Shown one piece after another: positions 22,458 to 32,027 of a DNA stretch of 64,000 nucleotides; position 1 is the first letter of the stretch, and every line of letters begins with the position of its first letter. Origin of the DNA: Pseudomonas simiae (GTDB lineage Bacteria; Pseudomonadota; Gammaproteobacteria; Pseudomonadales; Pseudomonadaceae); assembly GCF_900111895.1 (NCBI RefSeq), contig NZ_FOKB01000004.1, positions 248,001 to 312,000 on the forward strand, read 5' to 3'. Both the position numbers and the translations under genes were made by a program. Under the pieces are notes generated by a model. The model was not told the DNA's origin and made no database searches. It saw only the letters and a list, made by a program, of their open reading frames with translations.

Positions 22458-22486
22458 ACCCCCGAATGCATGCTATTTTCGGGGGT
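22458..22486. terminator. stem-loop after acetoacetyl-CoA synthetase
   Basis: ACCCCCGAA at 22458-22466 pairs with TTCGGGGGT at 22478-22486. It lies 35 bp after the synthetase stop. No poly-T tract follows, so termination efficiency is uncertain. Confidence 0.5.
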
Positions 22487-22557
22487 AGTCACCCGTTCCC
22501 GAGTCACGGGATAATGGGTCTTGTCATTTTTCAAAGCGTTACGCTCAGGGCTTTAAC

Positions 22558-25053
22558 ATGAAGGGAACATCCACCGTCAGCGAAGCCGCCGCATTGATTG
22601 CGCGGCTGGACTGGGCACAAAGCCCGCTCGGTGAGGCCAACGATTGGCCGCAAAGCCTGCGCACCGCCGTGGACATCGTTGTCCACTCGCCAATGCCCAT
22701 GCTCCTGCTGTGGGGCGACCAACTCACGCAACTCTACAACGACGGCTTTGCCCAGTTGGCCGGCAACAAACACCCCGCCGCCATGGGCCAGCCCGCGCAC
22801 CAGACATGGCCGGAGCTGGAAAGCTTTACCGCACCGGTCTACGACGCCGTGCTGAGTGGCCAGGTACGCACCTTCAGCGAGCAGCGCTTCGTGCTGCAGC
22901 GCAACAATCGCGACATGGAAATCTGGCTGGACCTGACCTACAGCCCTATCCGCGATGAAAGCACCCGCGTGGCCGGCATCCTGGTCACCGCCATCGAAAC
23001 CAACGAACGCCGCAAGGCCCAGCACAACACCGAACAACGCCTGCAGCTCGCCCTGGCGGCGACCGACGCGGTGGGCACCTGGGACTGGGACATCGGCGAA
23101 GACCGCTTTATCGCCGACGCGCACTTTGCCTACCTGCACGGCGTCGACCCCAGCGATGCGCGCCTGTTGCCGATCAGCGACTACCTGCACGGCGTGCACC
23201 CGGAAGACCGCGGCATGGTGGCGGGCAGCATCAAGCACTGCATCACTTTCGGCACCGAATACGCCGAGGAATACCGCCTGTTGCTAGCGGACGGCCAGGT
23301 ACGCTGGGTGTTTGCCCGTGGCCGTTGCTACAAAGATCATCAAGGCCGTCCGGCGCGCTTCCTCGGGGCCGCACTGGACCTCACCGAGCGCAAACACACC
23401 GAGCAAGCCCTGCGCCAGAGCCAGACCGAGCTGCAGTTGATCATCAACGCCATGCCGGTGCTGATCGGGTATGTCGACCATGAACAGCGTTTCCGCCTGA
23501 ACAACAGCGCGTACCTGGAGTGGTACGGCATGACGCCCCAGGAGCTATACGGCAAGACCATCCGTGAAGTGCTCGGCGACGAGGTGTATGCCGGTCGTGA
23601 AGACAAGATCGCCGCCGCGCTCAAGGGCAAGGCCTGCAGCTTCATGACCATCACCCCCCACCGCGACGGCCGCCCCCGCCACGCCTTGATGAAGTACCTG
23701 CCGCGTTTCAGCAATGACGGCTCGGTGAACGGTTTCTACATCTTTGTGATCGATGAGACCGAACGCAAACTCACCGAAGAAGCCTTGCGCCACCTCAACG
23801 AAAACCTTGAAGAGCGCGTGGCCCAGCGCACCCAGGCCCTGGCCGAAGCCAACCAGCGCCTGCAGAACGAGATGTTCGAACGCGAGCGCGCCGAAGACGC
23901 CCTGCGCCATGCGCAAAAGATGGAAGCCGTGGGCCAGCTCACCGGCGGCATCGCCCATGACTTCAACAACATGCTCACCGGCATCATCGGCAGCCTGGAC
24001 CTGATGCAGCGCTATATCGCTGCCGGGCGCAGTGACGAAATCGGCCGTTTTACCGATGCCGCCGTATCCTCCGCTCATCGCGCGGCCGCCCTCACCCACC
24101 GCTTGCTGGCGTTCTCCCGCCGTCAGTCGCTGGACCGGCGCCCGCTGGATCCGAACCAATTGGTCGCCTCCCTGGAGGACTTGTTCCGCCGCACCAAAGG
24201 CGCGCACATCACGCTCAAGGTGAAACTGGGCCACGACATCTGGCCGGTAAACACCGATGCCAGCCAACTGGAAAACGCCCTGCTCAACCTAGTGATCAAC
24301 GCCCGCGACGCCATGCCCGATGGCGGCGAACTGCTGATTGAAACCGCCAACAGCTACCTGGATGGCACCGACATCACCACCCTCGAACCGGTCAAGGCCG
24401 GCGACTACGTGATGCTCGGCGTGTGCGACAACGGCACCGGCATGGCGCCGAAAATCCTTGCCAAGGCGTTCGACCCGTTCTTCACCACCAAGCCCATTGG
24501 CCAAGGCACCGGCCTGGGTTTGTCGATGATCTACGGGTTTGCCCAGCAGTCCGGCGGTCATGTGACGATCCAGAGCGAGCCGGGCCAGGGCACGTGCGTG
24601 CGCCTGTACCTGCCTCGCCTGTACGGCACCGCGCTGGAAAGCAGCCTGCCGCCGCACTTGAGTGAAGCGCCGGTGGCCCTGGCGGGTGAAGCGGTGGTGG
24701 TGGTCGAGGACGACCCCGCGGTACGCATGCTGGTGGTCAATGTGCTCGACGAGCTGGGCTACACCGCACATCAGGCGGCGGATGCCCGGACGGCGTTGCC
24801 GCTGCTGGAGTCGGATTTACGTGTCGACTTGCTGGTGACCGATGTAGGCCTGCCGGGCATGAACGGCAGGCAACTGGCAGAGATCGCCCGCCAGTATCGC
24901 CCTGGCTTGCGCGTGTTGTTCATGACGGGTTACGCCGAGAAAGCCGCCGAACGCCAGGGGTTCCTGGAGGACGGCATGGACATGGTGGCCAAACCGTTTT
25001 CCATCGACCTGCTGGCCACGAAAATCCGCAGCATGATCAGCGTCGAAGAATGA
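22558..25053 (+). CDS. hybrid sensor histidine kinase with PAS repeats and receiver domain
   Basis: 831-residue hybrid kinase with no clear membrane segment, so probably cytosolic. Order: N-terminal PAS-like region (about 30-155), PAS_3-type domain (160-280), PAS domain (285-400), coiled coil (about 410-455), HisKA with phosphoacceptor His in GGIAHDFNN (about residue 470), ATPase domain with N box [14 protein letters not shown] and G boxes (DNGTGMAP and [10 protein letters not shown]), and a receiver (about 715-830) with Asp in VTDVGLPGM. No cognate output regulator is adjacent. The stimulus is unknown. ATG at 22558 has a weak ribosome site. Confidence 0.92.
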   Translation: MKGTSTVSEAAALIARLDWAQSPLGEANDWPQSLRTAVDIVVHSPMPMLLLWGDQLTQLYNDGFAQLAGNKHPAAMGQPAHQTWPELESFTAPVYDAVLSGQVRTFSEQRFVLQRNNRDMEIWLDLTYSPIRDESTRVAGILVTAIETNERRKAQHNTEQRLQLALAATDAVGTWDWDIGEDRFIADAHFAYLHGVDPSDARLLPISDYLHGVHPEDRGMVAGSIKHCITFGTEYAEEYRLLLADGQVRWVFARGRCYKDHQGRPARFLGAALDLTERKHTEQALRQSQTELQLIINAMPVLIGYVDHEQRFRLNNSAYLEWYGMTPQELYGKTIREVLGDEVYAGREDKIAAALKGKACSFMTITPHRDGRPRHALMKYLPRFSNDGSVNGFYIFVIDETERKLTEEALRHLNENLEERVAQRTQALAEANQRLQNEMFERERAEDALRHAQKMEAVGQLTGGIAHDFNNMLTGIIGSLDLMQRYIAAGRSDEIGRFTDAAVSSAHRAAALTHRLLAFSRRQSLDRRPLDPNQLVASLEDLFRRTKGAHITLKVKLGHDIWPVNTDASQLENALLNLVINARDAMPDGGELLIETANSYLDGTDITTLEPVKAGDYVMLGVCDNGTGMAPKILAKAFDPFFTTKPIGQGTGLGLSMIYGFAQQSGGHVTIQSEPGQGTCVRLYLPRLYGTALESSLPPHLSEAPVALAGEAVVVVEDDPAVRMLVVNVLDELGYTAHQAADARTALPLLESDLRVDLLVTDVGLPGMNGRQLAEIARQYRPGLRVLFMTGYAEKAAERQGFLEDGMDMVAKPFSIDLLATKIRSMISVEE

Positions 25054-25096
25054 GTTCAGGCATAATCGCGCGCCGTCGCACACCTGGTAGAGATCA

Positions 25097-25372
25097 ATGA
25101 AAGCCCAAGCCCGTCACATTCTGGTGAAAACCAGTGAAGAAGCCGAACAACTCAAGCAGCGCATAGCCAAGGGCGAAGCGTTCGATGTGCTGGCCAAGAA
25201 GTACTCCACCTGCCCATCCGGCAAGCGTGGCGGCGACCTGGGTGAAGTGCGACCCGGGCAGATGGTGGGGGCGATTGATGCGGTGATCTTCAAGAAGCCG
25301 GTGAAGGTGGTTCACGGACCGATCAAGAGCAAGTTCGGCTATCACTTGGTGCAGGTGTTCTACCGCGACTGA
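25097..25372 (+). CDS. ppiC: small parvulin-type peptidyl-prolyl isomerase (second copy)
   Basis: 91-residue single-domain cytosolic parvulin, paralogous to the protein at 10530. Shared segments are QARHILVKT, CPSGKRGGDLG, VRPGQMVGAID and the end SKFGYHLVQV. It follows the hybrid kinase by 43 bp with a TAGAGA ribosome site. It ends 26 bp before a REP-like hairpin that probably terminates both it and the convergent sugar kinase gene. Confidence 0.92.
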   Translation: MKAQARHILVKTSEEAEQLKQRIAKGEAFDVLAKKYSTCPSGKRGGDLGEVRPGQMVGAIDAVIFKKPVKVVHGPIKSKFGYHLVQVFYRD

Positions 25373-25397
25373 TGAATCGGGTGTCAAACCGGCTTTT

Positions 25398-25443
25398 TGT
25401 GGTGAGCAGGCTTGCCCAGCGCGAGGCAAGCCCGCTCACCACA
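25398..25443. repeat. REP-like hairpin in a convergent junction
   Basis: Nineteen-base arms of the type TGTGGTGAGCAGGCTTGCC, with one mismatch, around an 8-base loop. It lies between the stop codons of the parvulin (plus) and the sugar kinase (minus), so it probably acts as a two-way terminator. Confidence 0.8.
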
Positions 25444-25453
25444 CGGGTTTGGT

Positions 25454-26365
25454 TTACACGCGAGGAATGAGTGCGCCAGGCACCTGGATGACCCGGCTTG
25501 CCAACCGATGCCCGGCCAATGCAGCCTGCTCCGGCGAGCTGCCCTTGAGCCGACTGGCCAAGTACGCCGCGCTGAATGAATCCCCCGCCGCCGTCGTATC
25601 GACAACCTTTTCGACCTTCACCGCCGGCACCGCAAAGCGCTCCCCCGCCCAGCGGATCAGACAGTCATCTGCCCCACGCTTGAGCACCACCTCGTCAATG
25701 CCAGGATAAGCCGCGAACACCTGCTCACTGTCGGCATAACCAAACAGCGCGCGTTCGTCGTCCTCGGTCAGCAAGGCGATATCCACCTCGGCCAATACGC
25801 GGTGATACGCAGTGCGCGCCGCGTCAATACCGGCCCAGAGACGCGGCCGATAGTTGTTGTCAAACACCACCTTGCCCCCTCGACGACGGGTCTCCACCAG
25901 AGTTTGCAGCAAGCGCTCGCGGCCGATATCACCCAATACCGCCAGGGTAATGCCGCTGAAATACACCACGTCGTAGTCCGGCAAAGCGGCCAGGATCGGT
26001 TCGGCGGCAGGCGTAGTGAAGCAGTCGCGCACGGCGGCTTCGTTGCGCCAGTAAAGGAATTTGCGCTCGCCATTGGCGTCGGTCTGGATGCAGTACAAAC
26101 CCGGCAGGCGTCCGGGCAGGCGCTGGACCCTGCCCAGGCCCAGGCCCTCATCTTTCCATTGCTTGCACATGGCATCACTGAAGCTGTCATCGCCCAGGGC
26201 GGTGACGTAATCCACGCTGCCGGTTTCACCCAGCTCACGGCGCAGGTACACCGCCGTGTTCAAGGTGTCGCCACCGAAACTCTGGTGCAGGCTGCCGTCA
26301 GCGCGGTGTTGCAGTTCGATCATGCATTCGCCGATGAGGGCGATGCGCGGAGACAAACGGGTCAT
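25454..26365 (-). CDS. kdgK: PfkB-family sugar kinase, probable 2-keto-3-deoxygluconate kinase
   Basis: 303-residue ribokinase-fold kinase predicted to phosphorylate 2-keto-3-deoxygluconate (KDG). The N-terminus IALIGECMIELQ and the first signature GGDTLNTAVYLRREL match KDG kinases. The anion-hole and catalytic-base signature is DTTAAGDSFSAAY. It is the last gene of the minus-strand cluster, starting 10 bp after the PLP enzyme stop. If that enzyme releases KDG from an amino sugar acid, this kinase completes entry into the Entner-Doudoroff route. Other 2-keto-3-deoxy sugar acids are possible substrates. Confidence 0.85.
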   Translation of the reverse strand: MTRLSPRIALIGECMIELQHRADGSLHQSFGGDTLNTAVYLRRELGETGSVDYVTALGDDSFSDAMCKQWKDEGLGLGRVQRLPGRLPGLYCIQTDANGERKFLYWRNEAAVRDCFTTPAAEPILAALPDYDVVYFSGITLAVLGDIGRERLLQTLVETRRRGGKVVFDNNYRPRLWAGIDAARTAYHRVLAEVDIALLTEDDERALFGYADSEQVFAAYPGIDEVVLKRGADDCLIRWAGERFAVPAVKVEKVVDTTAAGDSFSAAYLASRLKGSSPEQAALAGHRLASRVIQVPGALIPRV

Positions 26366-26375
26366 GGCGTTACAC

Positions 26376-27584
26376 TCAGAATCGGGTTTCCAGGGATTCG
26401 ATCACCTGCAATTGCTCATCCACCAGGCAGCCGACCTGCCACTTATCGAACGTGAGGCAAGGGTGGGAAGTGCCGAACGAAATGATGTCGCCAATGCGCA
26501 GCTCAACCCCTGGCGCCACGGTCATGAACGCGTGCTGGTCCATCACGGCAGTGACTTTGCACGCAGTCACATCATCGCCTTCAGCTGGAAGAATACCGGC
26601 CTTGTAGCGTTTGAGCGGCACCGGTAGACCGGCGTCGTAGGCCACGTCGCGCTTGCCCAGGGCGATCACGGCGAAACCTGGCTCCGGCAACGATTGCACA
26701 TGGGCCCAGACTTCCAGGGCTGGGCGCAGGCCTTCGTTGAGGTCGCTGCGACGGTCGAGCACACAGCATTGCGCTTCTTTATAGATACCGTGGTCATGGG
26801 CCACGTAGCTGCCGGGGCGCAATACGCTGAGGAAGCGGCCGGCGGCGTTCTGCTGCTCAAACGACTCGGCAATCAGGTCGTACCAGGCCGAGCCCGACGC
26901 GGTGACGATGGGCTTGGGCAGGTCGAAAGAGCCGTTGTTCTGCAGGTCCACCGCCAGGCGCACCAGGCTGGCGGCAAAGTCGCGGATGCCGCTGATGGCG
27001 TGCTCGCCGTGGATCACGCCTTCGTACCCTTCGATACCGGTGAGGGCCAGGGCCGGCTGCGCCTTGATCGCCCTGGCCAGGTCGCGCACTTCCTGCTCGG
27101 TGCGGCACCCGCAACGGCCACCGACCACACCGTATTCGATCATCACGTTCAGGCGCAGGCCACGGGCGGCGAAGAACAGGCCCAGGTCGGCGACGTTATC
27201 CGGGTGATCAACCATGCAATGGAAGTCGAAATCCTTGTCGGCCAGCAGGTCGGCGATCAGCGCCATGTTCGGCGCGCCCACCAGTTGGTTGGCCATCAGC
27301 ACACGGCGCACGCCACCGGCATAGGCGGCGCGGGTCTGCACCGCGTTGGCCAGGGTGATACCCCAGGCACCCGCCTCGATCTGACGCTGGAACAACGCCG
27401 GCATCATGCTGGTCTTGCCATGGGGTGCCAGCTCGGCACCGCTGTTGCTGACAAAGTCCTGCATCCAGCGGATGTTGTGCTCCAGGGCGTCACGGTGCAG
27501 CACCAGGGCAGGCAGGCTGACGTCACGGACCAGGTAGGCCCCGACGGCGGCGGCGCCCTTTTCAACGGCATTGATGGCAGACAT
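26376..27584 (-). CDS. fold-type III PLP enzyme, D-serine dehydratase/aldolase-like deaminase
   Basis: 402 residues of the DSD1/D-threonine aldolase superfamily. The PLP lysine lies in PHGKTSM near residue 57. The C-terminal metal-binding pair is in SHPCL, matching the His-x-Cys zinc site of eukaryotic D-serine dehydratases. It should deaminate or cleave a D-configured amino acid substrate. Being next to a KDG kinase, a RidA protein and an amino-acid-type importer suggests a D-glucosaminate dehydratase-like role, yielding KDG and ammonia. D-serine or D-threonine are alternatives. It lies 9 bp after the IclR gene. Confidence 0.8.
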   Translation of the reverse strand: MSAINAVEKGAAAVGAYLVRDVSLPALVLHRDALEHNIRWMQDFVSNSGAELAPHGKTSMMPALFQRQIEAGAWGITLANAVQTRAAYAGGVRRVLMANQLVGAPNMALIADLLADKDFDFHCMVDHPDNVADLGLFFAARGLRLNVMIEYGVVGGRCGCRTEQEVRDLARAIKAQPALALTGIEGYEGVIHGEHAISGIRDFAASLVRLAVDLQNNGSFDLPKPIVTASGSAWYDLIAESFEQQNAAGRFLSVLRPGSYVAHDHGIYKEAQCCVLDRRSDLNEGLRPALEVWAHVQSLPEPGFAVIALGKRDVAYDAGLPVPLKRYKAGILPAEGDDVTACKVTAVMDQHAFMTVAPGVELRIGDIISFGTSHPCLTFDKWQVGCLVDEQLQVIESLETRF

Positions 27585-27593
27585 GGAAAACTC

Positions 27594-28358
27594 CTATTCG
27601 TTGATACGCCGGGCCAGATTGTTGGCGCTGTCGATCAACACCCGGCGATAGTCGTTGTAGTGTTTGATGGCATCGGCCCGTGGAGCGACGATGCACAAGG
27701 TCGCAATGCTGACGCCTTGCGCATCCCGCACCGGGGCGGCAAAGCAGTGGGTAAAGGTGTCGGCCACGCTGTCGAAGGAAAAGAAGCCATCGAGGGTGGC
27801 CTGACGGATTTGCGCCAGGAACGTATCCAGCGGCAGGCGCTGGCCGTCCGGCAGGATGAAGTCGTCGTGATCGATCAGGTCGATGATCTGCTGGTCGCTC
27901 AAGTGCCCCAGCAACAGGCGCCCGGACGCGGTCCACGGAATCGGTGCGTTTTCGCCGATGTCCGAGGAGATACGAAAATGCCGCTCGCCCTCGCGCATCA
28001 GCGCCACCGTGTATTTGCGCCCGTTGAGCAGGCACATCTGCGCGGTTTCGTGGGTCTGGCTGACGATCTCCTGCAGGGCATGGTCCGCCTCGCGGGTCAG
28101 GTCGAAATGGCGCAAGTGCGCCTGGCCGAGGAAATACAGCTGACGGCCGAGGTAGACGTGACCGTCCTTGCCCACCGTTTCCAGAATGCGCCGTTCAAGC
28201 AGGGACGCGACCAATTCGTACACGGTGGACTTGGGACTGCCGATGCCGCTGGCAATATCATTCGGGCGCAGGGGCTGGCCGATTTCCTTGAGGAAATCGA
28301 GGATATCGAATGCACGGTCCAGGCCTTTGGCGCGGCGTTTGATGGTGTCTTCGGTCAT
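27594..28358 (-). CDS. IclR-family transcriptional regulator
   Basis: 254 residues. The N-terminal winged helix (about 8-65) includes RPNDIASGIGSPKSTVYELV; the C-terminal effector domain contains GRKYTVALMREGE, WTASGRLLLGHL and FAAPVRDAQG. It lies between the RidA gene and the PLP enzyme, and probably controls the whole cluster through the palindrome at 31971-31986. A REPIN separates it from the upstream RidA gene, so the three distal genes may also have their own promoter. Confidence 0.92.
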   Translation of the reverse strand: MTEDTIKRRAKGLDRAFDILDFLKEIGQPLRPNDIASGIGSPKSTVYELVASLLERRILETVGKDGHVYLGRQLYFLGQAHLRHFDLTREADHALQEIVSQTHETAQMCLLNGRKYTVALMREGERHFRISSDIGENAPIPWTASGRLLLGHLSDQQIIDLIDHDDFILPDGQRLPLDTFLAQIRQATLDGFFSFDSVADTFTHCFAAPVRDAQGVSIATLCIVAPRADAIKHYNDYRRVLIDSANNLARRINE

Positions 28359-28403
28359 GGCGGTTTCGGTCCGGTCAGAATGTTGCTATCAACACATACC
28401 CCC

Positions 28404-28492
28404 TGTGGGAGCGGGCTTGCTCGCGAATGCGGTGGCTCAGCGACAGATGCATTTACTGATACACCGCATTCGCGAGCCCGCCCGCTCCCACA
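28404..28492. repeat. REPIN, copy 3
   Basis: 89-bp palindrome of the main REPIN family, between the RidA and IclR genes. The right arm reads GAGCCCGCCCGC where the others read GAGCAAGCCCGC, which breaks two pairs of the stem. The inner halves pair well (GAATGCGGTG against CACCGCATTC). Confidence 0.92.
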
Positions 28493-28524
28493 TTGGATTT
28501 GTAGCGACGTCAGGATCCAGGCAT

Positions 28525-28914
28525 TTAGCCTTTTTTCTTGTACGCCACGCAATCGATCTCCACCTTGCAGTCGACCATCATGTTCGCCTGCACACAGGCC
28601 CGCGCCGGGGCGTGTTCCGGGGTGAAGTACTCGCCGAACACCTTGTTGAAGCTCCAGAAGTCCCGCGGGTCTTCCAGCCACACGCCGACGCGCACGACGT
28701 CTTTGAGCTCGTAGCCGGCTTCTTCGAGGATCGCCACCACGTTACGCATGGTCTGGCGGGTTTGTTCGATGATGCCGCCGGTGATGATTTCGCCGTCCAC
28801 CGCAGGCACTTGGCCTGAGACGTACAACCAACCGTCTGCTTCCACCGCGCGGGCGAAAGGACGAGGTTGGCCACCGCCGGCTGTGCTGCCGGCACCGTAA
28901 CGAGTGATGCTCAT
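28525..28914 (-). CDS. RidA/YjgF-family protein (enamine/imine deaminase-like)
   Basis: 129-residue RidA-fold protein. RidA proteins hydrolyse reactive enamine/imine products of PLP enzymes. The conserved arginine that holds the substrate carboxylate lies in ARACVQ, followed by the family end KVEIDCVAY. ATG at 28914 has AGGAG 8 bp upstream; longer frames extend into the ABC ATPase gene. Its position beside a PLP-dependent deaminase gene fits a role in speeding release of the keto product or protecting against the imine. Confidence 0.9.
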   Translation of the reverse strand: MSITRYGAGSTAGGGQPRPFARAVEADGWLYVSGQVPAVDGEIITGGIIEQTRQTMRNVVAILEEAGYELKDVVRVGVWLEDPRDFWSFNKVFGEYFTPEHAPARACVQANMMVDCKVEIDCVAYKKKG

Positions 28915-28930
28915 AACTATATGCTCCTGA

Positions 28931-29713
28931 TTAAAAACGAATGTTCTTGAGAAATTCCGCCAGACGCGGCGATTGCGGGCGTTCGAAGATGTCCTTCGAG
29001 GTGCCCTGCTCTTCAATGCGGCCCTGGTTCATAAAAACGATCTTGTCCGAGACTTCATAGGCAAAGCGCATTTCGTGGGTGACCAGCAACATGGTCATGC
29101 CCTCTTCCGCCAGGCCTTTGATCACACTGAGTACTTCGCCCACCAGTTCCGGGTCGAGGGCCGAGGTGACTTCGTCGAACAGCATCAGGCTGGGGTTCAT
29201 GGCAATGGCGCGGGCAATCGCTACACGCTGCTGCTGGCCGCCGGACAATTGACCCGGGAAGTGGTTACGACGCTCTAGAAGTCCTACGCGGTCCAGCCAT
29301 TTTTCTGCCAAAGCCACCGCCTCGTCCTTAGGCATTTTCTTAACTTTCAGTAAGCCCAGGGTGACGTTCTGCAGCGCAGTCAGATGCGGAAACAGGTTGA
29401 ATTGCTGGAACGCCATGCCAGTCATCGCACGGTGCTGGGCAATCACCCGCTCAGGGTGGCGCACGCGCTTGCCGGCGATTTCGCTGTAGCCGATGGACTC
29501 GCCATCCAGCGTGATCTGCCCGCCCTGGAACTCTTCCAGCAGGTTGACGCAACGCAACAGCGTGGTCTTGCCCGAGCCGCTGGAGCCGATCAAGGTCACC
29601 ACGTTGCCGCGCTGCATGGACAGGTCGACGCCCTTGAGCACTTCCACCTGGCCATATTGCTTACGCAGGCCACGGATGTTCAGCAGCGGTTGGTTGGTGT
29701 GAGGTTGGTTCAT
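28931..29713 (-). CDS. polar amino acid ABC transporter ATPase
   Basis: 260-residue GlnQ/HisP-type ATPase with Walker [12 protein letters not shown], signature [14 protein letters not shown], Walker B LMLFDEV and H-loop VTHEM. It overlaps the upstream permease stop by 4 bp (ATGA). With the two permeases and the binding protein it forms a complete importer of the polar amino acid uptake type. Cargo is not readable from the ATPase. Confidence 0.93.
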   Translation of the reverse strand: MNQPHTNQPLLNIRGLRKQYGQVEVLKGVDLSMQRGNVVTLIGSSGSGKTTLLRCVNLLEEFQGGQITLDGESIGYSEIAGKRVRHPERVIAQHRAMTGMAFQQFNLFPHLTALQNVTLGLLKVKKMPKDEAVALAEKWLDRVGLLERRNHFPGQLSGGQQQRVAIARAIAMNPSLMLFDEVTSALDPELVGEVLSVIKGLAEEGMTMLLVTHEMRFAYEVSDKIVFMNQGRIEEQGTSKDIFERPQSPRLAEFLKNIRF

Positions 29714-30372
29714 GGCAAGGCCACCCGCTTTTCAATGTAGCGCCCGAATAACTCGATGGCGTAGTTGATGACAAAGAACATAAAGCCTGCGAACAGGTAG
29801 AACTCCAGGGTCATGAAGGTGCGCGCGATCACTTGCTGGGTACTGAGCAGCAACTCGGCCACGCCGATCACCGACAGCAGGGTCGAAGCCTTGACGATTT
29901 CCGTGGAAGAGTTGACCCAGGTCGGCAAGATCTGGCGCAGCGCCTGGGGCAGCAACACGTAGCCCAGGGACTGGTAAAACGTCAGGCCGATCGCCTTGCC
30001 CGCTTCCAGTTGCCCACGGGGAATGGCTTGCAGCGCACCGCGCACGATCTCCGAGACGTGGGAGCCGCAGAACAACGTCAACCCGACTGCACCGGCCTGG
30101 AACGCGGTGATCTGCCAACCGAGCGCCGGCAGCATGTAGAAACACGCCAGCACCAGTACAAACACCGGCGTACCACGGATCAAGTCGACATACAGCCGAA
30201 ACGGCGCACGCATCCAGAACTTGCCGTAGGTCAGGATCAACCCGGCGACGATGCCGATCAGGGTGCCAAAGATAATCGCCAACGCGGACACATAAACGCT
30301 GGCTTGAAAGCCCGCCCAGAGGGTCTCCCGGGCGATCCACAACTCATGTAGCCAGCTGGGGGATTCGTACAT
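29710..30372 (-). CDS. polar amino acid ABC transporter permease (B)
   Basis: 220-residue HisM/GlnP-type inner-membrane permease with several hydrophobic helices and the coupling segment [20 protein letters not shown], followed by [10 protein letters not shown], typical of the HisMQ class. It overlaps the ATPase start and lies 11 bp after the other permease. The two permeases are likely to form a heterodimer. Confidence 0.92.
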   Translation of the reverse strand: MYESPSWLHELWIARETLWAGFQASVYVSALAIIFGTLIGIVAGLILTYGKFWMRAPFRLYVDLIRGTPVFVLVLACFYMLPALGWQITAFQAGAVGLTLFCGSHVSEIVRGALQAIPRGQLEAGKAIGLTFYQSLGYVLLPQALRQILPTWVNSSTEIVKASTLLSVIGVAELLLSTQQVIARTFMTLEFYLFAGFMFFVINYAIELFGRYIEKRVALP

Positions 30373-30383
30373 GGAAACCTCGC

Positions 30384-31046
30384 TTAACGACGGATCGCCA
30401 GACGCTGTTCCAGGTAACGGAGCAGCATGGCAATGAGGTAACAGGCAGCCACGTAGAGCGCGGTCGTGACCAGCCAGGTTTCAATCACCCGGTAGCTTTC
30501 GACGTTGATCTTGCGGGCGTAGTAGGTCAGCTCCGGCACGGCGATGGCGGCGGCGAGCGAAGTGTCTTTGAACAGCGAAATGAAGTTGTTCGACAGCGCA
30601 GGCAGCACGTTGCGCAGCATCACCGGCACGGTGATGTAGGCGCGGATACGCCACTCCCCTAGACCGATGGCCAGCCCGGCTTCCCGCAACCCTTTGGGAA
30701 TGTTCAACAGCCCGGCGCGGAAGACTTCGGTCAGGTAGGCACCGGCGTACAACGATAGGGTGATGATGAACGAAGGGATCTTATCCAGACGAATCCCGAG
30801 GCTGGGCAACGCAAAGTAGATCAACAGGATCAGCACGAGAATCGGCGTATTGCGCACCACCGTCACATACACCGAGGCGAAGACGCGCAACGCACGGTGC
30901 TTGGACAGCATGGCAAACGCCATCATCAGGCCGATCACACAGCCGATGGCAATCGACAGCAGCGCCAGCTCAAGGCCCAGGCCGAGCCCCGCCAGCAAGC
31001 TGGGGAAGTCGCGCCATACGGCGGCAAAGTTCAACTGATAGTTCAT
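30384..31046 (-). CDS. polar amino acid ABC transporter permease (A)
   Basis: 220-residue HisQ/GlnP-type permease. The coupling region reads FRAGLLNIPKGLREAGLAIGL, with the downstream TVPVMLRNVLPALSNNFISL matching the HisMQ family. It lies 51 bp downstream of the binding-protein gene and 11 bp before permease B on the minus strand. Confidence 0.92.
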   Translation of the reverse strand: MNYQLNFAAVWRDFPSLLAGLGLGLELALLSIAIGCVIGLMMAFAMLSKHRALRVFASVYVTVVRNTPILVLILLIYFALPSLGIRLDKIPSFIITLSLYAGAYLTEVFRAGLLNIPKGLREAGLAIGLGEWRIRAYITVPVMLRNVLPALSNNFISLFKDTSLAAAIAVPELTYYARKINVESYRVIETWLVTTALYVAACYLIAMLLRYLEQRLAIRR

Positions 31047-31097
31047 GGTCAGCAGTACCTGATTGAGGCGCCGTCAGCGGCGCCCCAGGTTTTCGAT

Positions 31098-31946
31098 TTA
31101 CTTGAACTCAACCGGGAAGCCGATCGCGGGTTCCGGCAGGTCTACACCGAACCATTGCTTGAACGAGGCCTTGTAGGTCGGGAACTCCACACCGGTCATG
31201 GCTTCATGCAGCGCGGTGTTGACGAAGTTCAGCCAGTCCTGGTCGCCACGCTTGACGGCGCACGCATAGGTCTGCGGGCTCCAGGCGTAGGCCGGGCTGC
31301 GATAGCGGCCTGGGTTCTGCACCATCAGGTACTTGACCGAGGACTGGTCGGTAGCGGCGGCATCGGCGCGACCGGAGTTCACAGCCTGGTACATCAGGTC
31401 GACGCTGTCGTACTGGTCGACCTTGGCCTTGGGCAGCGCCTGGTGCACCAACTCTTCGGCGTAGACGTTTTGCAGCACAGCCACGGTGACGCCGTCGCCG
31501 GCGGCCTGCAGGTCTTCAATCTCTTTGTACTTGCTGTTGTTCGGCAGCAGCAGGCCCACGCCTTCGCGGTAGTACGGCAGGGTGAAGGCGACCTGCTGGG
31601 CACGGCTGGCGGTAACGGTAATGAACTGGCAACTCATGTCGACCTTGTCGGTCAGCAGGTTGGGAATCCGGGCGTCAGACGACTGCACCACGAACTCGAC
31701 CTTGCTCGGATCGTTGAACAAGCCCTTGGCCACGATACGGCCGATGTCGATATCAAACCCCTGCAACTTGCCATCCGCTCCCTGGAAGTGCCACGGCGCA
31801 TTGGTACTGCCTGTACCCACGATCAAGTGCCCACGCTTGAGCACATCATCGAGCTTGCTGTCCGCCGCCTGCACGATGCTGGCGAGGGAAGCCGATGCGG
31901 CGAAGAGAAAAACACACGCTTTAAACACGGAAGGTCGGTGATGCAT
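31098..31946 (-). CDS. amino-acid-type ABC transporter substrate-binding protein
   Basis: 282-residue family 3 periplasmic binding protein and first gene of the cluster. The signal peptide ends near SIVQA (residue 27). The mature start has the family pattern LDDVLKRGHLIVGTG, then GFDIDIGRIVAKGLF and a second-lobe segment. ATG at 31946 has GGAG 9 bp upstream; an upstream open extension runs into the promoter. The ligand is probably a zwitterionic or acidic small molecule; an amino sugar acid would fit the downstream enzymes. Confidence 0.9.
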   Translation of the reverse strand: MHHRPSVFKACVFLFAASASLASIVQAADSKLDDVLKRGHLIVGTGSTNAPWHFQGADGKLQGFDIDIGRIVAKGLFNDPSKVEFVVQSSDARIPNLLTDKVDMSCQFITVTASRAQQVAFTLPYYREGVGLLLPNNSKYKEIEDLQAAGDGVTVAVLQNVYAEELVHQALPKAKVDQYDSVDLMYQAVNSGRADAAATDQSSVKYLMVQNPGRYRSPAYAWSPQTYACAVKRGDQDWLNFVNTALHEAMTGVEFPTYKASFKQWFGVDLPEPAIGFPVEFK

Positions 31947-31970
31947 GACAAGCACTCCAGGAGTTGTGTA

Positions 31971-31986
31971 TTCCGCTATACCGGAA
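31971..31986. promoter_or_regulatory. candidate IclR-type operator
   Basis: TTCCGCTATACCGGAA is a 16-bp palindrome with one mismatched pair, of the TTCCG-N6-CGGAA kind bound by IclR-family regulators. It lies between the -12 element and the binding-protein start, where a bound repressor would block transcription. A further half site (CGGAAT) lies at 32003-32008. Confidence 0.55.
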
Positions 31987-32011
31987 CTTAGTATGTAACA
32001 ACGGAATAGAC

Positions 32012-32027
32012 AGCAGAAAGTGTGCCA
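32012..32027 (-). promoter_or_regulatory. sigma54-type (-24/-12) promoter of the ABC/PLP/kinase cluster
   Basis: On the minus strand TGGCACACTTTCTGCT has GG and GC ten bases apart and matches TGGCACG-N4-TTGCW at six of seven and four of five positions. It lies 66 bp upstream of the binding-protein ATG. The sigma54 activator that would be needed is not encoded next to it. Confidence 0.65.

Noticed and set aside
26694..28625. Plus-strand open frame of about 640 codons
   Set aside because: It runs antisense through the PLP enzyme, IclR gene and a REPIN; no family features. All evidence favours the minus-strand genes.
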